This document shows, piece by piece, positions 11,834 through 24,200 of a stretch of DNA of 64,000 nt (within the stretch, counting starts at the first letter, position 1; each line of letters begins with the position of its first letter). Both the position numbers and the translations under genes were made by a program. This stretch comes from Ramazzottius varieornatus (taxonomy: Eukaryota > Tardigrada > Eutardigrada > Parachela > Ramazzottiidae): assembly GCA_001949185.1 (NCBI GenBank), contig BDGG01000008.1:1175648-1239647 (forward strand). The letters run 5' to 3'. The notes under the pieces were generated by a model that worked only from the letters and a program-made list of their open reading frames with translations, ran no database searches and was not told the origin of the DNA.

Positions 11834-12221
11834 CTGTTTATCATCATATCATGTCTGTAAGTATGACTTTGCGGTTTTCGGCGGAACACTTCCAAACGTA
11901 TTTTCAGATCTCGTGTACAGGCATTCAAAACTTGGCTGATGCTCTATCTGTCAAAAAAACTGTTGCCGATTTTCAAAAGCAAGATGTGGACAATGCAGTG
12001 AGATCAGGAAACGAAAAAAATGTCGGAAGGAGTAACCCTCACTTCTGAACACAACCTTTTTGAAAAACTTTTGGCATTAAATATGCTTCTTGAATTCGAA
12101 AATGTTCGAAAGGTTTTACTGTAGAGAAGATGATCTGTCAAATGCAAGGTTAAAACCTATGCTTCGAGAATTCTGAAAAAGAACTTTTGTGCAAAACAGG
12201 GTGGAAAGTTACGGTTGTCGA

Positions 12222-12244
12222 CGTGCGCCACTTCAGTGGCGCAC
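12222..12244. repeat. Hairpin repeat ends fused back to back, copy 6
   Basis: GTGCGCCACTT and AGTGGCGCAC lie one base apart, as if a right end and a left end of two copies are joined. This one is intergenic, unlike most copies. Confidence 0.6.
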
Positions 12245-13303
12245 TTTCGAGCTCTCCAATTTTTCTCTCTATCTATGCTCAACGAAAACCAAAGGTCTTG
12301 GAGTATGCACCAATGTATTTACTATCCACTTTCGAAGTTTCAGAAATTTTGCTTTCGACCGGCTTTCAAGGCAAGTACTTTTGCATCATCCGGCGTCACT
12401 TGTTTTTCCCCACCTGGCTAACTCATGGAGTAGACTGTCCTCGCCGAACCTGAAACGATTTTTCGCTAGCGTCATCGGTGAGGTCTTGTTCACCGTAGTG
12501 TCTGAATTTTTAGCTGCCTTGGTGTGACCGCAAGAAATATAACCTTTGGTGGAGGTAACTTTCGAAAATTTGCGATCACGAACCATTCTCGTACAAAACC
12601 ACACAAATGCACGGATCAGAGTTCCTATTGTATTGTATCTACTGTTATTTATGAAAAGAAGAAACGAGAAATTCCGCCAAAGGCCAGAGATATGAAGTTT
12701 CAAAACTTCCCTCGGAAAAACCGCAAAGTCATACTTACAGAGCTGATATAAACGATCTGACTTCAAGACGTCACCAGTAATACCTAAAGTAAATACTGGG
12801 AAGTCGAGCTCCGTATAAATAAGCAATATAACTTGGCTAACTACTGTATACGTTGGCACACAGGACGCTCACTTATGGTAGTGTAGTGCGGAGGCACTGG
12901 TTCGGATTATATCGTGCGGTTCTCAAGTTGGAGCTGGAGTGTTCGGAAAAATATTGAAAGTTCGGCAGTTTAGTGTTTGGAAAGACTACAATACTGTAAG
13001 TCAGAAGCCAAAGTGACGAGAAAAGCACGTACGGTTCAGAACTTCATCTTTTCGCAGCCCCTCTGCCTTTTCAGCCACCTACAATCAATAACAGACCAAC
13101 TGTCAAACAATCTTACGTTGCTGGAAGGCCAGCTGCAGCATTGATCCTTGTCCTCCGTATTATCCACGAATTCTCCGGTATCATCCGGTAGTCTGGCCCG
13201 CCATCGAGAACGTGCCGTCCAGTGTCCAGATACTCTGTGCGTCGCCAACTCGAAAGTGATCAGAAGGTGCTAAGAACGACGACCAGAAGTCGCGATCGCG
13301 TAC

Positions 13304-13597
13304 CTGCCAGGTTGGCAGATCGTGGTGCTGCTCCTCCGCTGCCACGCCCTGGCAAACAGGACACTACAGTATTCAGTTTATTAATACTGCGACGCACAGA
13401 AGTTTACCTATCATCTCTGTGGTCACCAAGCTATGCGAACTTATCATCCAGGTTCTCCTTACGATCGTAAATGGTTTCCCCAGTCACACAGACCTTTTTT
13501 CTTCGCGAGAGGGCTCCATCAAAGCCTTCAAAGGTGCTCCACTTCTCCAGCTGAGGACTTCCGGTTGGGACGGTGGCGGCATCTGCAGGGCTGATGT
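13304..13597 (-). CDS. Possible unidentified small gene (two candidate exons)
   Basis: Minus-strand exon 13463-13597 reads ISPADAATVPTGSPQLEKW then FEGFDGALSRRKK, with a tttag acceptor and a GATC|gtaagg donor. It continues in phase into a 45-nt exon 13304-13348 (RGSGGAAPRSANLAG) ending CAG|gtacgc. Further exons toward 13040 (a frame ending WPSSN before gtaaga) and upstream to about 13700 are plausible but not fixed. Residue composition and splice sites look coding, but I recognise no family. The 5' end would face the ATP synthase c gene across a shared promoter region. Confidence 0.4.
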
Positions 13598-14087
13598 CTA
13601 AAAATCAGTAATCACTGACTTCCGGTGGCGTTGTCGCATTGACGGTGGAAACTTGCCGAACCGTTCCTTTTCCTTCCGTGCAAACAACAATCACGATTCA
13701 CGTAGGTAGTCTTGTTAATGAATTGCCACACCGAAGAGGGTCGAAATCCCTCCTGGAAGCTGGAGCAAAACTGGTCTTCAGTTGGGACACTCTTAAATCA
13801 ACAATCAGAACACGAGCACGCCCTTTTTATAATCTGTGAGTTTTGAGTGGTTCGGGCAACGGGAACGAATTTCATTATTGGTTGAAACTCGCCCTCTGGC
13901 TTGCGGATGTGGGAGATTGCAGTCGCCGACGTCACCGTATGGATTGAATTTTCTCACAGTAGAAAAGCAGCACGGGCGGCGGTTATTGCAGTCCATAATC
14001 AGCTCCTCAAGGTTCTCCCAGCAAACTTTTGCTCCTTGTGGTCTCATCAGTGCCAGCCGGACCTCCTCATCCACACTCCTGGTCAAG
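13598..14087. promoter_or_regulatory. Putative divergent promoter region
   Basis: About 490 bp upstream of the ATP synthase c ATG. A CRE-like GACGTCAC lies near 13928. Long open frames here are antisense or random. Assignment as promoter is positional only. Confidence 0.35.
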
Positions 14088-14788
14088 ATGGTTGCTCCTA
14101 CCTTCGCTCTGATGCGCAGCACGGCCGCCGTACGCCAGTTCTCCACATTAGGGCGGCATTTTGGCTCCATGAGCATCATCCCCAGACAAGTAAGCATCAT
14201 CCACCTCTTTCGTGTTACAAACTGGCAGTTGCATCACCTTCACGTCGATGAAGGGTAGTTCGGTGTGTAAGAGTGTATGTTTACAGGTAAACAGCTCCGA
14301 AGTTGCCCCCTCGTCATCCCTGCTTCCCGTTCAACGAAGCTTCACCAATGCCCAGTTCCAACAGGCTTTCCGATCCCTTCAAACCAGTGCTCCCCGCATG
14401 GATATCGACTCCGCAGCAAAGTTTATTGGTGCCGGAGCAGCTACTGTTGGAGTAGCAGGATCAGGTAAACCCAGAACATCCCCTTTTTCTGGAGAAAACG
14501 AGTAGAGTTTGTAGATTGCGGCATGCACCCATCTTTGCACATCGCTCTTGACGTCGGTTGATTGGAACTTGATGTTGATTAGCCCGTGTCCGAATATTGA
14601 TTCTGATTTTTGTTCTTCTTTCAGGCGCTGGTATCGGCAGTGTGTTCGGAAGTTTGATTATCGGATACGCACGGAACCCTTCGCTAAAACAACAGCTTTT
14701 CTCCTATGCCATCTTGGGATTCGCCTTGTCCGAAGCCATGGGTCTTTTCTGTCTGATGATGGCTTTCCTCTTGCTGTTCGCTTTCTAG
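14088..14788 (+). CDS. Mitochondrial ATP synthase F0 subunit c
   Basis: Three exons: 14088-14189, 14287-14464, 14625-14788 (147 residues). The precursor is imported into the inner membrane, where the mature c-ring carries protons through F0. The N-terminal half is an Arg/Ser-rich presequence ([20 protein letters not shown], then a second basic stretch up to [10 protein letters not shown]). The mature part starts at DIDSAAKF. It has the first membrane helix with [17 protein letters not shown], the loop ARNPSLKQQ, and the second helix with the proton-binding Glu in [12 protein letters not shown]. The last exon starts inside the Gly-rich helix. Family match is unambiguous; this corresponds to the ATP5MC family of animals. 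Confidence 0.96.
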
Positions 14789-15462
14789 ATATACCCTCTG
14801 TTTATAAGCACATTCATCCTTTGTACCATCCAAGATGAAGCTTGATACATACGTAAGAAGGTTATCACAAGGAAGCAAACTTGTTTGCTGTTTAATATCA
14901 CTGTACTTCAGAATTTGGTGTGTGGTTGAAAGAGTTAAGGGAAAATGCACTGAAGATCATCTGGAATATTCGTGATTTTTCATCTTATCGCTAACACTGT
15001 CGTTTTTAATGTCTGCTGTCTAAAATAAAATTCTGCAACAAGTTCCGAACTGGCGGTCTGTTTGACTCAGTTGCACAAATTTAGTGAGAACAAACGATGA
15101 GAATTTCAGCTTTCAGACTTCGTCATCACGATGCTATTCTGGCGCACATTCTCCGTGTCATAACCTGGAAGCTTGTGGGACTTGAGTAAGCAGCTCTGAC
15201 GAACGGTCCGGAACGGACAAACGATTAAATTTCATTTTAGAGGAAAATCCGAAGTTCCAAGATATTTCTGGAATCGTTTTGATCGCTTTTCCGAGCGGTA
15301 CTACCACCGAAAGATTGAAGGAAAACCGAGATAGCTGTCTGTAAATGGAAAGCAAGGTAGAATGAAAGCACTAAGAGAAGACTGTATTCGGAAACTGAAA
15401 TTACGAAAGGCGAGAAGTCTTGAGCAAATTCTTCTACATCGTCGAACACAACCCTTCGATCC
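14789..15462. other. Convergent intergenic region
   Basis: 3' UTRs of ATP synthase c (+) and DHFR (-). An AAATAAAA at about 15023-15030 could be the subunit c polyadenylation signal. No gene seen. Confidence 0.5.
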
Positions 15463-16044
15463 TTAGGCCGCGTTAACTAGTTCGGACTTAGGAGACTGCA
15501 AAACCTCATACTTATACTTGATGCCGTTCTCTTCCTGGTCGGTTTCAGACACTCTGGGATCCTTGACAGCCTCCAACTTATCCAGTTTCGCAACCGGAAA
15601 GAAAGCATCACATTCGAAATGACCGTAAATGCGAGTAAAGTAGACACGGTCGAGCTGAGGCGACTCCATGGCATAACTGTAGACTCGTTCGCCACCAATC
15701 ATCCAAACTTTCTCCACTTGTTCCAAGAGAGGTGAGGAAGACAGCAAGACCAAAGCGTCCTCGACTGATCCCACCACGTAACAAGGAGGCTTGAGCTCCG
15801 ACAAGGTAGTGCTGATCACGACGTTGATTCTGTTTTTCAAAGGACGGTGATTTTCCGGAATGGCAAACCAGGTCTTGCGGCCCATCACCACCGCGTTCTT
15901 CTTTTGGGGATCGGACGTCTCGGTCGTCAGCTGCGCGAACTGCTTCATGTCCCCTTTCAGAGTCCATGGCAGAGCATCCTTGTAGCCGATTCCTCCATTC
16001 TCGCAGGCTGCCACGATCACGTTGAACTTTCTGATGTTGCTCAT
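15463..16044 (-). CDS. DHFR: Dihydrofolate reductase
   Basis: Single coding exon, 193 residues, from the ATG at 16044 to the stop at 15463. Reduces dihydrofolate to tetrahydrofolate with NADPH for thymidylate and purine synthesis. Visible family blocks: NVIVAACENGGIGYKDALPW (substrate site with Trp), MGRKTWFAIP, RINVVIST, VWMIGGERVYSYAM and VYFTRI. Upstream open codons exist but lack an ATG and are preceded by a splice acceptor (tttctgtcag) two bases before this ATG, which argues for this start and for a 5' UTR intron or a trans-spliced leader. It is not fused to thymidylate synthase. It is transcribed divergently from GRIPAP1. Confidence 0.95.
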   Translation of the reverse strand: MSNIRKFNVIVAACENGGIGYKDALPWTLKGDMKQFAQLTTETSDPQKKNAVVMGRKTWFAIPENHRPLKNRINVVISTTLSELKPPCYVVGSVEDALVLLSSSPLLEQVEKVWMIGGERVYSYAMESPQLDRVYFTRIYGHFECDAFFPVAKLDKLEAVKDPRVSETDQEENGIKYKYEVLQSPKSELVNAA

Positions 16045-16847
16045 GGCTGACAGAAAACTTCTCCCTGGTGAGCCTGGTTGAGAAGGATGCGGTGCAACAG
16101 GCAACAGCTGACCGTCGTGCGTCCAAGTTGCTCCAACCTATAAAATGCAGACAATCTTTAACACGTAAACATCCATTGTCTCTGCCATAGCATCCACTTA
16201 CTGGTAAGGCTGGGATTTTTCCAGGTCTTTGAAAAAAAGGCTTCCTTCCTGCAGGACGACGTAGACGGTTAGAAAGTGGACTTCGGTCGAAGGCTCGTAG
16301 CCGGTCAGATCACTCTGAGATGAAAAAATGAAAAGTGAAAAATAAAATAAAACTGTTTTCCAAGTCGTCGCTGGCTCTGATCGTGGATTGCTTGATTGGG
16401 AGGGTGGTTCATGATGTCAAAAATGTCAAATTAGTTATTTCATATCCTACTTATTACAAAGATCAGTGACGTCATGAGTCTGTTTAGAGTTTGTTTTGTT
16501 TTTTGATTGTGGCTGTTTGTGTCCCACAGACACATACTCCCAAACCCAAACTCCATTCATCCATCAGCTAAGTTAATCTTGAAAATGACAATCTGTGCTC
16601 CCTATCTTGATCGATCCTTGCCCCCAAATGCATCCTACGGCAACCTGGACCTTCCCGAGGCAAGAGCGGAACTGAGAGTCTGAGGGTTTCTTTCTGAATC
16701 TGGCTGACAGGCCTTCCGTCCGGATGAAGTTACTCTATTAGTGGTACTAGTAGTGTCACTACCGGGGGACTGACAGGCAGTATCCTCCGCTTCCCTAATC
16801 CTTCCACAGACGTTATTTGAGACTGTAGGCGACCTCGTGGAGCGATT
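16045..16847. promoter_or_regulatory. Divergent promoter region DHFR / GRIPAP1
   Basis: About 800 bp between two opposite start codons. Likely holds the DHFR 5' UTR exon(s) and both promoters. No motif is strong enough to name. Confidence 0.4.
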
Positions 16848-19800
16848 ATGGCCGAAGAAAAGCCTGTCTCACCAGGCGTTAGCATGTCTTCTGCGGAGTT
16901 TGAGCAATATCAGGTACGGACATGCATGCAAGTTATCTGTTTTCTCCTAAGGAATAAAGTTCCTCTCACTTTTCCACTGATGACGTGCGTCTATTCTGAC
17001 ATCCAGCGACAATTCCTCGAAGAGCGGACGGAGAAATACGCTCTGCTGGAGAAAGTAAAGAAACTAGAACAAGGTATCAAAAGACAGTCCGAAATTCTAA
17101 CAAACGCACACTTAAGCTCCCAGTGGTCCCTCAACTTCCGGTGGTACCGTATGCATATGTTCTCCTGACCTGGAAAAACTGATTGCTCTTGCAGAAATTG
17201 GCAAGTTATCCGCCGTTGATAAACCGGACAAAGACCTCGATAAACTCCTCAAGGATAAAGTATGGAATGGACGGTTAATTGTTCTAATTCGACTTTTTTG
17301 TTACATGTGTATGTTTATGTAATGGTACAACGGGCGTTTTTCCATAGTTTCAAAAACCGCTGCAAAATTTCCTCTCTCGAGCAAAGAAGGATTCCGAATC
17401 AGACAGTATCCACAACGAAAACGAATCTCTACAGAAGAGACTCCTGAGTCAAGAACAGGACTTCCAGCGACAGAATACATTACTGATGCAAGAACTTCAA
17501 CAAGTTATCGCGAGAAACGAAGAACTCGAAAGACTTTTAGCGCAGTCTCGTTATGCAGCTGACAACGTTGACGCTTTCCAAGTGGAGACGCGGGAGCATA
17601 CCTTGACGAACGAGCAGTCTTTCTACCAAACGCCCTCCTCTTCGTTCGACGGCAAAGCACGGAAAGAGGTTTTCGAAGAAGCTGCCCACGAAACATCCCA
17701 AGTTGAAGTGGAGCTGATCGCCGCGAGGGAAGAAATCCGATCGCTCCATGCGAAACTGGAAGAATCAACCGTAAGAAGCCTCATTCCCCACTTAGTGAAC
17801 AGTATTTACCAAGAAGTTGTTGCTCTCCAGGTGGAAAAGGAGCGTGTGGTGGCGGGACTGGAGGCAACAATGGCCACCATCGTCAGAGACTTGGAGCATA
17901 AGCAGAACACCATACAGACTCTCTTGACCGAACGCGAAGACATTCAGCGGAGTTACACCGAAAGGATTAACGCCCTCGTGTCAGAAAAGGAAAGTGTACG
18001 GATGTCCTCCAGAACAGAGTTAGAGAAACTGCGAGCTGAAAACAACGAGATGCGCAACGTGAGTTAATTTTGTCCTTTACTAGTATTAATTTTCGATTAG
18101 GCCGTCTCTCTACGAAATTTCCTAGAAAATTTTTCCAAAGTCTCGAAGACTTCAGAACCCGATTGAGTGGCTGAGGCGAACTATCAATATTTAACTTGGC
18201 AACTCTGTTTCGGATAATCAGATACCCTTCCATCGTGTAAGGGCGGTTTTTCCCTTGCAGACGGTGGAAGAAGAGCGAGTAATGTCCAGGACCCGCATCG
18301 AGGATGTGGAGCGTCAGATGAAAGACTTGCTCGAGCAGATGGACGTGACAAGCCGCCAGACACAGAGAGATACTGATGAGCTCCTCTCAGAACACAAGAT
18401 CCAAATCGCGGCTTTACTCCAACAAGTCGAAACCTTGACTGCCGAAAAGACTGCTCTAGAAGAGTCTGTGTCTCGAAACAGTCAGGTTTTTGCCGCTTTG
18501 CAAGAAGAGAACTCGCGCCATCAGTCGTCGCAACAAGAGCTGACACGGCTGGCCGAGAAACGAAAAGCGACTATCGACGACTTAACGGCACATCTGGAGG
18601 ACCTCAGGACCCACCATGCAGCGGAACTGAAGACTAAAATTAGTGAACTGAATACAGTGATCGAAGGCAAGAATGGGGAACTGATAACTCTTGCAGAAGA
18701 AGCTCGTGAGGTTGTGGGATTGACGGCCGATGTAACGAGGTTGAGAGCAGTGACCACTGATTTGATCCACGAGAAAGGTGAGACAATGAAATATTTCTTA
18801 TCTGAAACGTAGAAAAAGAAACTGGATCCAAACCGTTCTTACTAGTGGCGCACTTTTTCACACAACAACACTTTGAGAAAACAGTCATATTCGAACAGAT
18901 CGTCTTCCCAAGTGGCGCATGCTTCCAGCCAGTAATACAAGATACATGCGTCACTCAACTGTATAACAATTTCCTGGAGTTCGTTTTCCGATCTCGCTGA
19001 CATTCGTGCTAACTTTTACCGGTAACACTTCTACTTTTAGAACACTTGGATGCGCAACTGGAAGACGTGAAGACGTCGTTGGCGAGCCTGCAAGAATCTT
19101 CCGAGAGGAAACTGACCGAGGCAAAGACGACAATTGAGAAACTGACCGAAGAACTGACCGTGATTAGAACCTCGAACGAACAGCTCGAAGCGTTGTGGAG
19201 AGAAGAAAAAGAAGTTTTGACTTCGAGCTATACGAAGCAGATCGCTGAACGGGAACAGAAGATTCTCGATCATGCGGAAGAAATCAAGATAGTGGAGCGG
19301 AAGCACACTGGTGTTGCTCGGGATCTGCAGAAACAGCTGCAGTCCGAGAAGAAACGGGTGGAGAAACTGCAGAATAAGCTAAACGAGCTTCTTCGTGACG
19401 GTAAATGCAAAATTTCTGAAAGAAATTTCAACTAGATATTAGATGAATTAGTTCACCGAATTTTGTACGGAAATATTGATTGTCTTAGATTTGGGATATT
19501 TGTTCAAGACTGAATCCGGAACAATGACAAATTATTCTTGAGTGTTACAGGAAAGTTGAGGATCGGTCAAGCTGACGACTCGACGGACTTTACGGAAAAA
19601 GAAGAGACCGGAAGTGTGTCGTCGTGGAGCTTCGTGTCGGCCAAGAGTGCCTCGAAGAGAGCTGGACCTCACGGTGACGCTGCCTCCATCAGCTCCAAAA
19701 CCGAAACCGAAACCGGCGGATTAGCCGCTAGCATGACCGAGGAGGAAGTCCGTGACCTGTTCATCAGGATCACCAAGCTACAGCAAGAAAAAGCATCTCT

Positions 19801-20404
19801 TGCGGAAAGAGTGATCATGCTGGAAAGCGGGAATGCTTCCATGGCGAATGATCTGAAGAATAAGTCAGCCTTGATCGAAACCTTCCTCCGGTCCACACCA
19901 GGTAAGAAACCTTAGTCAAGTTCATTTCGACCAAATGGGAGGTCGACAAGCGAAGCTTGAAAGGCAGTTATCCGAAGTAGCGCACGTTCACACTGTCATT
20001 GGATGGAAGCGTGCGCCAGTTAAAACAACGATCTTGTACGTTTCGTTCAGCGGTCTCCCAAATGTCAAACTACTTTGTGCTCTTCTCTAATGATCGTCTA
20101 ATTTTTTATAGTGCTCGGATATCAGGGACAGTCAGCTAAAGATACAGATCTGTTTTCCCTACGGTCCGTGGTGGAGCGGTTAGGGAAGGATAAGTCCGTC
20201 GATGTGGATATGCAGAAGAGCCTGAGGCATCTCTTGGAAGAAACCCTGACCAAGAACATTCATCTGCAAAAGGTAAATAGCATTGCCTTTGCGTTTCTCA
20301 ACTGCAACGAAAGCAACTCAACCCATGGCTTTTCTTTGTAGAATATGGAGTTGCTGACGGAAGAACTGGATCGTCTTCGCGGGTCAACGCCGCCTCGACA
20401 ATGA
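16848..20404 (+). CDS. GRIPAP1: GRIP1-associated protein 1 (GRASP-1) homologue
   Basis: Exons: 16848-16913, 17007-17054 (or to 17073), 17195-17260, 17348-17770, 17831-18058, 18261-18777, 19041-19400, 19551-19901, 20112-20272, 20342-20404; about 760 residues against 841 in human. A long coiled-coil protein of recycling endosomes that links Rab4 to syntaxin-13 and GRIP1 in vertebrates. Matches are strongest at the C-terminus: LQKQLQSEKKRVEKLQNKL, then EEEVRDLFIRITKLQQEK, ANDLKNKSALIETF, and LEETLTKNIHLQK followed by MELLTEELDRL. Near the N-terminus ENESLQKRLLSQEQDFQRQN also aligns. The exon 2 donor is uncertain: GAAA|gtaaag keeps phase with exon 3, while CAAG|gtatca does not. Two introns contain hairpin repeats. 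Confidence 0.9.
18844..18853. repeat. Hairpin repeat, half copy
   Basis: Only the left arm AGTGGCGCAC is present, in the GRIPAP1 intron 18778-19040. Confidence 0.5.
18910..18956 (-). repeat. Hairpin repeat, copy 7
   Basis: Reverse-oriented full copy in the same GRIPAP1 intron. Confidence 0.7.
19975..20021 (+). repeat. Hairpin repeat, copy 8
   Basis: In GRIPAP1 intron 19902-20111. Shows the longer tail well: AACGATCTTGTACG, then GCGGTCTCCC. Confidence 0.75.
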
Positions 20405-21255
20405 CGCTAAGTCAAAGTCTTTGTACAAATATTCCGGTTAGGTCATTTTTTTATTTTATGGTGGATTGAAGTTGTAGAGATTAGGCTGCTGTTTTATACG
20501 GGCATTCTTCGGTTTATCTAGAAGGTTTGCCGACCAAGGGCAGCTAAAATTCCGAGTGATCTAGTAATGTTCCGGTGCTCACAGTATCTGAAAGATGGCA
20601 AGGACTTGCTCTTACGAATTCTGCGCCATCTTTTCGCTGTTCTATTGAATTTGTCAGTTTTTTCGATCGTGTGTTATGTTTAGGTCGCCATAAGTCGTCA
20701 GGACGGATATCTTTAGAAGAGTAATCGAGACGAGTTATTGTCCGAGGCTTGAAATCGCGTACAATAGAGCGAGCTTCGCTCGCGGCTTTGCGAATCATGG
20801 CTTACGGGAGAACTCTGGTGGTGATGCAACACCGAAGAACCGTGTAGTGTATGAGAATGTAAAAAGTTTCCTATTCGAGACAGGATACAAGTACACAAGC
20901 TCAGATAAGCTCAATCGCGCGCTGATCCACCCGAATTTTCGGACGATCCGATCTCTCGGTTCATTCCAGCTCCGATTGTTTTGTCCTGAAGGTCGCCGCT
21001 GGCCGCCAGCGGCTGGCGGTAGAAAGTTTTGCACGCTTTTATGAATAGTGCCCGCCGACGAAACCTATTTTGCTTCAGGCTGTCGTTGTTTACTTTACTT
21101 TGCGGCCTCCCGGGCCTTGACAAAGCGGAGGTCTCGAAGTTTCGGCTTAGACCATCAGAAGTTCTTCAGTTGCTTCAGACTTCTGCTAGCGAGCGATTAG
21201 ATCTGGGTACTAACACCCGCGTCGCTGCCGTTTCCTTTAATCGTTTTTACTGCCC
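20405..21255. other. Intergenic between GRIPAP1 and tandem gene 1
   Basis: About 850 bp. Contains short open frames on both strands (for example + 20847-21044) with no recognised product. It probably holds the gene 1 promoter or non-coding first exon. Confidence 0.4.
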
Positions 21256-24200
21256 ATGTACATTACTTTTGTGAACGAGGAAGGTACGTATCACGACAGA
21301 ATGCCTCACCTCTCAAGTGTCGAGAAGGTTATGGCCAAGCACGTCGATGCAGACGCAGAGGACCAACTGGAACCCGGAACCAGGATGACTCCCGACCTCC
21401 TCAGCAATGTGGCATCGGAATCTTCCGCCAAGGAAACTGGGTCCGTCAGCAACACCAGCACTTCCTCCAGTCTTCGTCGTGCACCTATTCGCATGCAAAC
21501 GGACAACTACATGCGACTTCTGGTAGGTGACAGCAATTATTCGGAGCTCAGGAGCTGGGCAAATGCATCGAACCGCATCGTCTGCAACTGACGCACGTTC
21601 CGGTCGTTTTCACTGAAAGCGTGCGCCACTTGCGAAAAGGATGTTGTTCAACTCCACTGTTGGAATTAGTGTTGAAAAGAAGTTTGACCAATCGTCTTTG
21701 GTCAAATTATTGACCATTGGTCAAAATTTCGACCAAAAAGTTGGTCAAAGGTCATGAAGCCGACCAAATTATTGACCATTTGACAATTTTTCATTGACCA
21801 AATTCGGACAAAAGGTTGACTAGTTGGCTGACCAAGCTTGGTCAAATCCACTCTAGTTAGAACTATTGTTCATAACTACTTTTCCTAGGTCAACAAGACA
21901 AAGGTCGGCTTGCAACGACAAATTTCAACCCCGACGCCGTCCCAATTCAACAAGCTGGAAGGAGAAACTCAGCTAGTGTCTACAGTGAACACTGAGGACA
22001 CGGAAGGAGGTACAGAGAGACGACGGAAAAAACCCGAGCCAGCTGTACGTCCATACAGCAGCCTGCGTACCGCCAAAACTATGTCCAGTTTCGCACCAGC
22101 GTTAAGTCGGGCACCATCGGCGGCTGATGTCGAACCCAATGTCTGGAATACTCCACCCGGCCGGAAACCTGGGTACGAACTGAAGGAGGAAGTTCGACAA
22201 ATAGTACCTTTACCCCGAGTCAACAGCAGTGTCGAAACCTCCAGCACAACCACACAAGTCGCACCTCAGGATCCTGCCACTCGATCCATTCGAGACATGC
22301 CTTTGCCCATCGATGAAGCTCGTCTCCAAGCCACGAAAGACGAAGTCCGTAAAATTCTCTTCGGACCAAAACTGACCAACGGCACATCCTCGAGCTCCAC
22401 TAAATCCAATACTACACCTCCGGTGGACAGACGCCCGCCCTTCGTGATCAACGGTGTCCCGCAGACTATACCACGAGTGCCCAGTAACATTCGGAAAAAT
22501 ACTAGTATGGTTGGCCTATCTCAAGCGAACAACAGTAGCAGTAACCTACCTCGGATAGCCAGTAGCACTAGCAAGGGAGACCTGAAAACGACAGAAAAGT
22601 CATCGGGACTGAAGACCCAACCATCTCAAAATACCCTGGCAGTACCCACCTTCCAGCTGAAACCCAGAGTCTCTGAACTGTCCTTGAAGGAGCTTCTCGA
22701 AGTGCCGTCCCATTCGAACCCGGAAGTGGAGGAAGAGCTGCAGCGCATGCTTGTGGCCAAGAGTCCTGTGAACACGAGACACTCATTCGCCGACCGGCTT
22801 TCCGCCTCGATGAAGAACTCTAACAGTCTCGCTCACGAGCTGGAGCAGGCTGCCAAGTCCCACCAGCTATTGAGTGACGTTGAAAGCGAGGAGGACCACT
22901 CGGAGCAGTCTTTGCCGCCACTGCTGCCCATGGTGTCGGGAGGCTACCGTCCCGTCTTCAACTGGAACGACGAAGGCATCCAGAGTTTTTCGTTTCTCGA
23001 CAAAGGCCGCATCAACAACAGCTCGGCGGTATCAATCACCGAAGAACCTACTGTCCACTTGTCGCCGCAAGATATACCCCGCGAACTTCCTGACTACGCC
23101 AAGAACTTGCGACTGAGCGATATACGGGTAAGTCGAACTCAACTTTGGTGTGCTTAACTTGTTCATTGCATGGTAAAGTATTAAAACAAGACATACCGCG
23201 CTTTTGCGCAACATGGTCACAGTGTACGTAGCTTCTAGCGCAAAAATACTACCTTGCGGCTGGCATTGACTTTGTTTCTATCGTACACTTTGGCTACAAC
23301 AGAGTTAACACTTACAGCACGAAGGTTTTCACGTTCGCAAAATACCACCGTTCTCTTTGTGAGTACAAGACTTTGGTTGGCTAAGGTAATGCAAAGGAGG
23401 CAGGGCCAGCCAATAGATAATTTAAGAAATTTAGAAATTTCGAAGATTGGCAGGCCGTGGAGTTCAACCTGGGGAAAGTAGTCCTTGCCATTTTGATTTT
23501 CTCTAAAGCATTCCGATGACAAGAAAATTTGTCCCAGGCTTGGTTTCGGTAAAGGGAATTGTCCTCACTGTTTCAGACTTTTTCAGAACGAGTGTTGCGT
23601 ATGTGCCTCCAGTAAGAGAACGAAGACTGAAATACCACCGAAACCACCCGAAATTGTAAAACTTTTTGCTAGCGTTCTGCGTTTTCGCTGACCACTGGTC
23701 ATTAATCTCAACTTAATGAAAAGATCGAGTTGCAGGCAAACAAAAAATCCCCAACCCGAAAGACCAAAAGCTAAAATCGGGAGGCGAGTGAAACTGACAC
23801 ATTGTACTCACAATGAGTACGGTCGTGCTACAAGTGTTAAACGGGTCATAAATTACCGAAGCTGCAATCTAAAGGTTTCGTACTGTTCTAGGAACAATTG
23901 GAGGACATTCAACTGACACTCAAAAGCTTGAACGAGAATATTGCCAGTATGGGAACCAAAACCCGCCGTGGTTCTCGATGTAAGAAACTATATGAGCTTT
24001 GCAACGATAGTCAAGTTAGCAAGAGGTGACAAAAGTAACATGGCATTAATTTTATCATCAGACACTCATGAAATGTCAGTCGCAAATACAGCTGTGAAAG
24101 GACCGCGAGACAAATCAGCTTTAAAAAATTTGCCTGAGGTTGAAACAGCAAGAATGAAGTCCGGACAAGAAAAACAAAGAAACTCGACGAGCAAAAGTGG

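Larger units (their letters stand above)
11100..13035. other. Gene-poor interval upstream of carbonic anhydrase
   Basis: About 1.9 kb. Holds the 11357-11833 MITE, a fused hairpin-repeat remnant, and several chance ORFs. The longest is minus 12386-12859, 157 codons, without domain signature, splice logic or recognisable residues. No gene is supported. Confidence 0.45.

Noticed and set aside
12386-12859. 157-codon minus ORF
   Set aside because: No domain, no homologous motif, no supporting splice sites; lies in a region with many chance ORFs.
13720-13760. tRNA T-arm-like GAGGG...CCCTC
   Set aside because: The loop is not TTCRANY and no acceptor, D or anticodon arms are found.
13805-14258. Long ORFs on both strands over ATP synthase c exon 1
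   Set aside because: They are antisense or off-frame shadows; only the mitochondrial presequence frame continues in phase into the c subunit.
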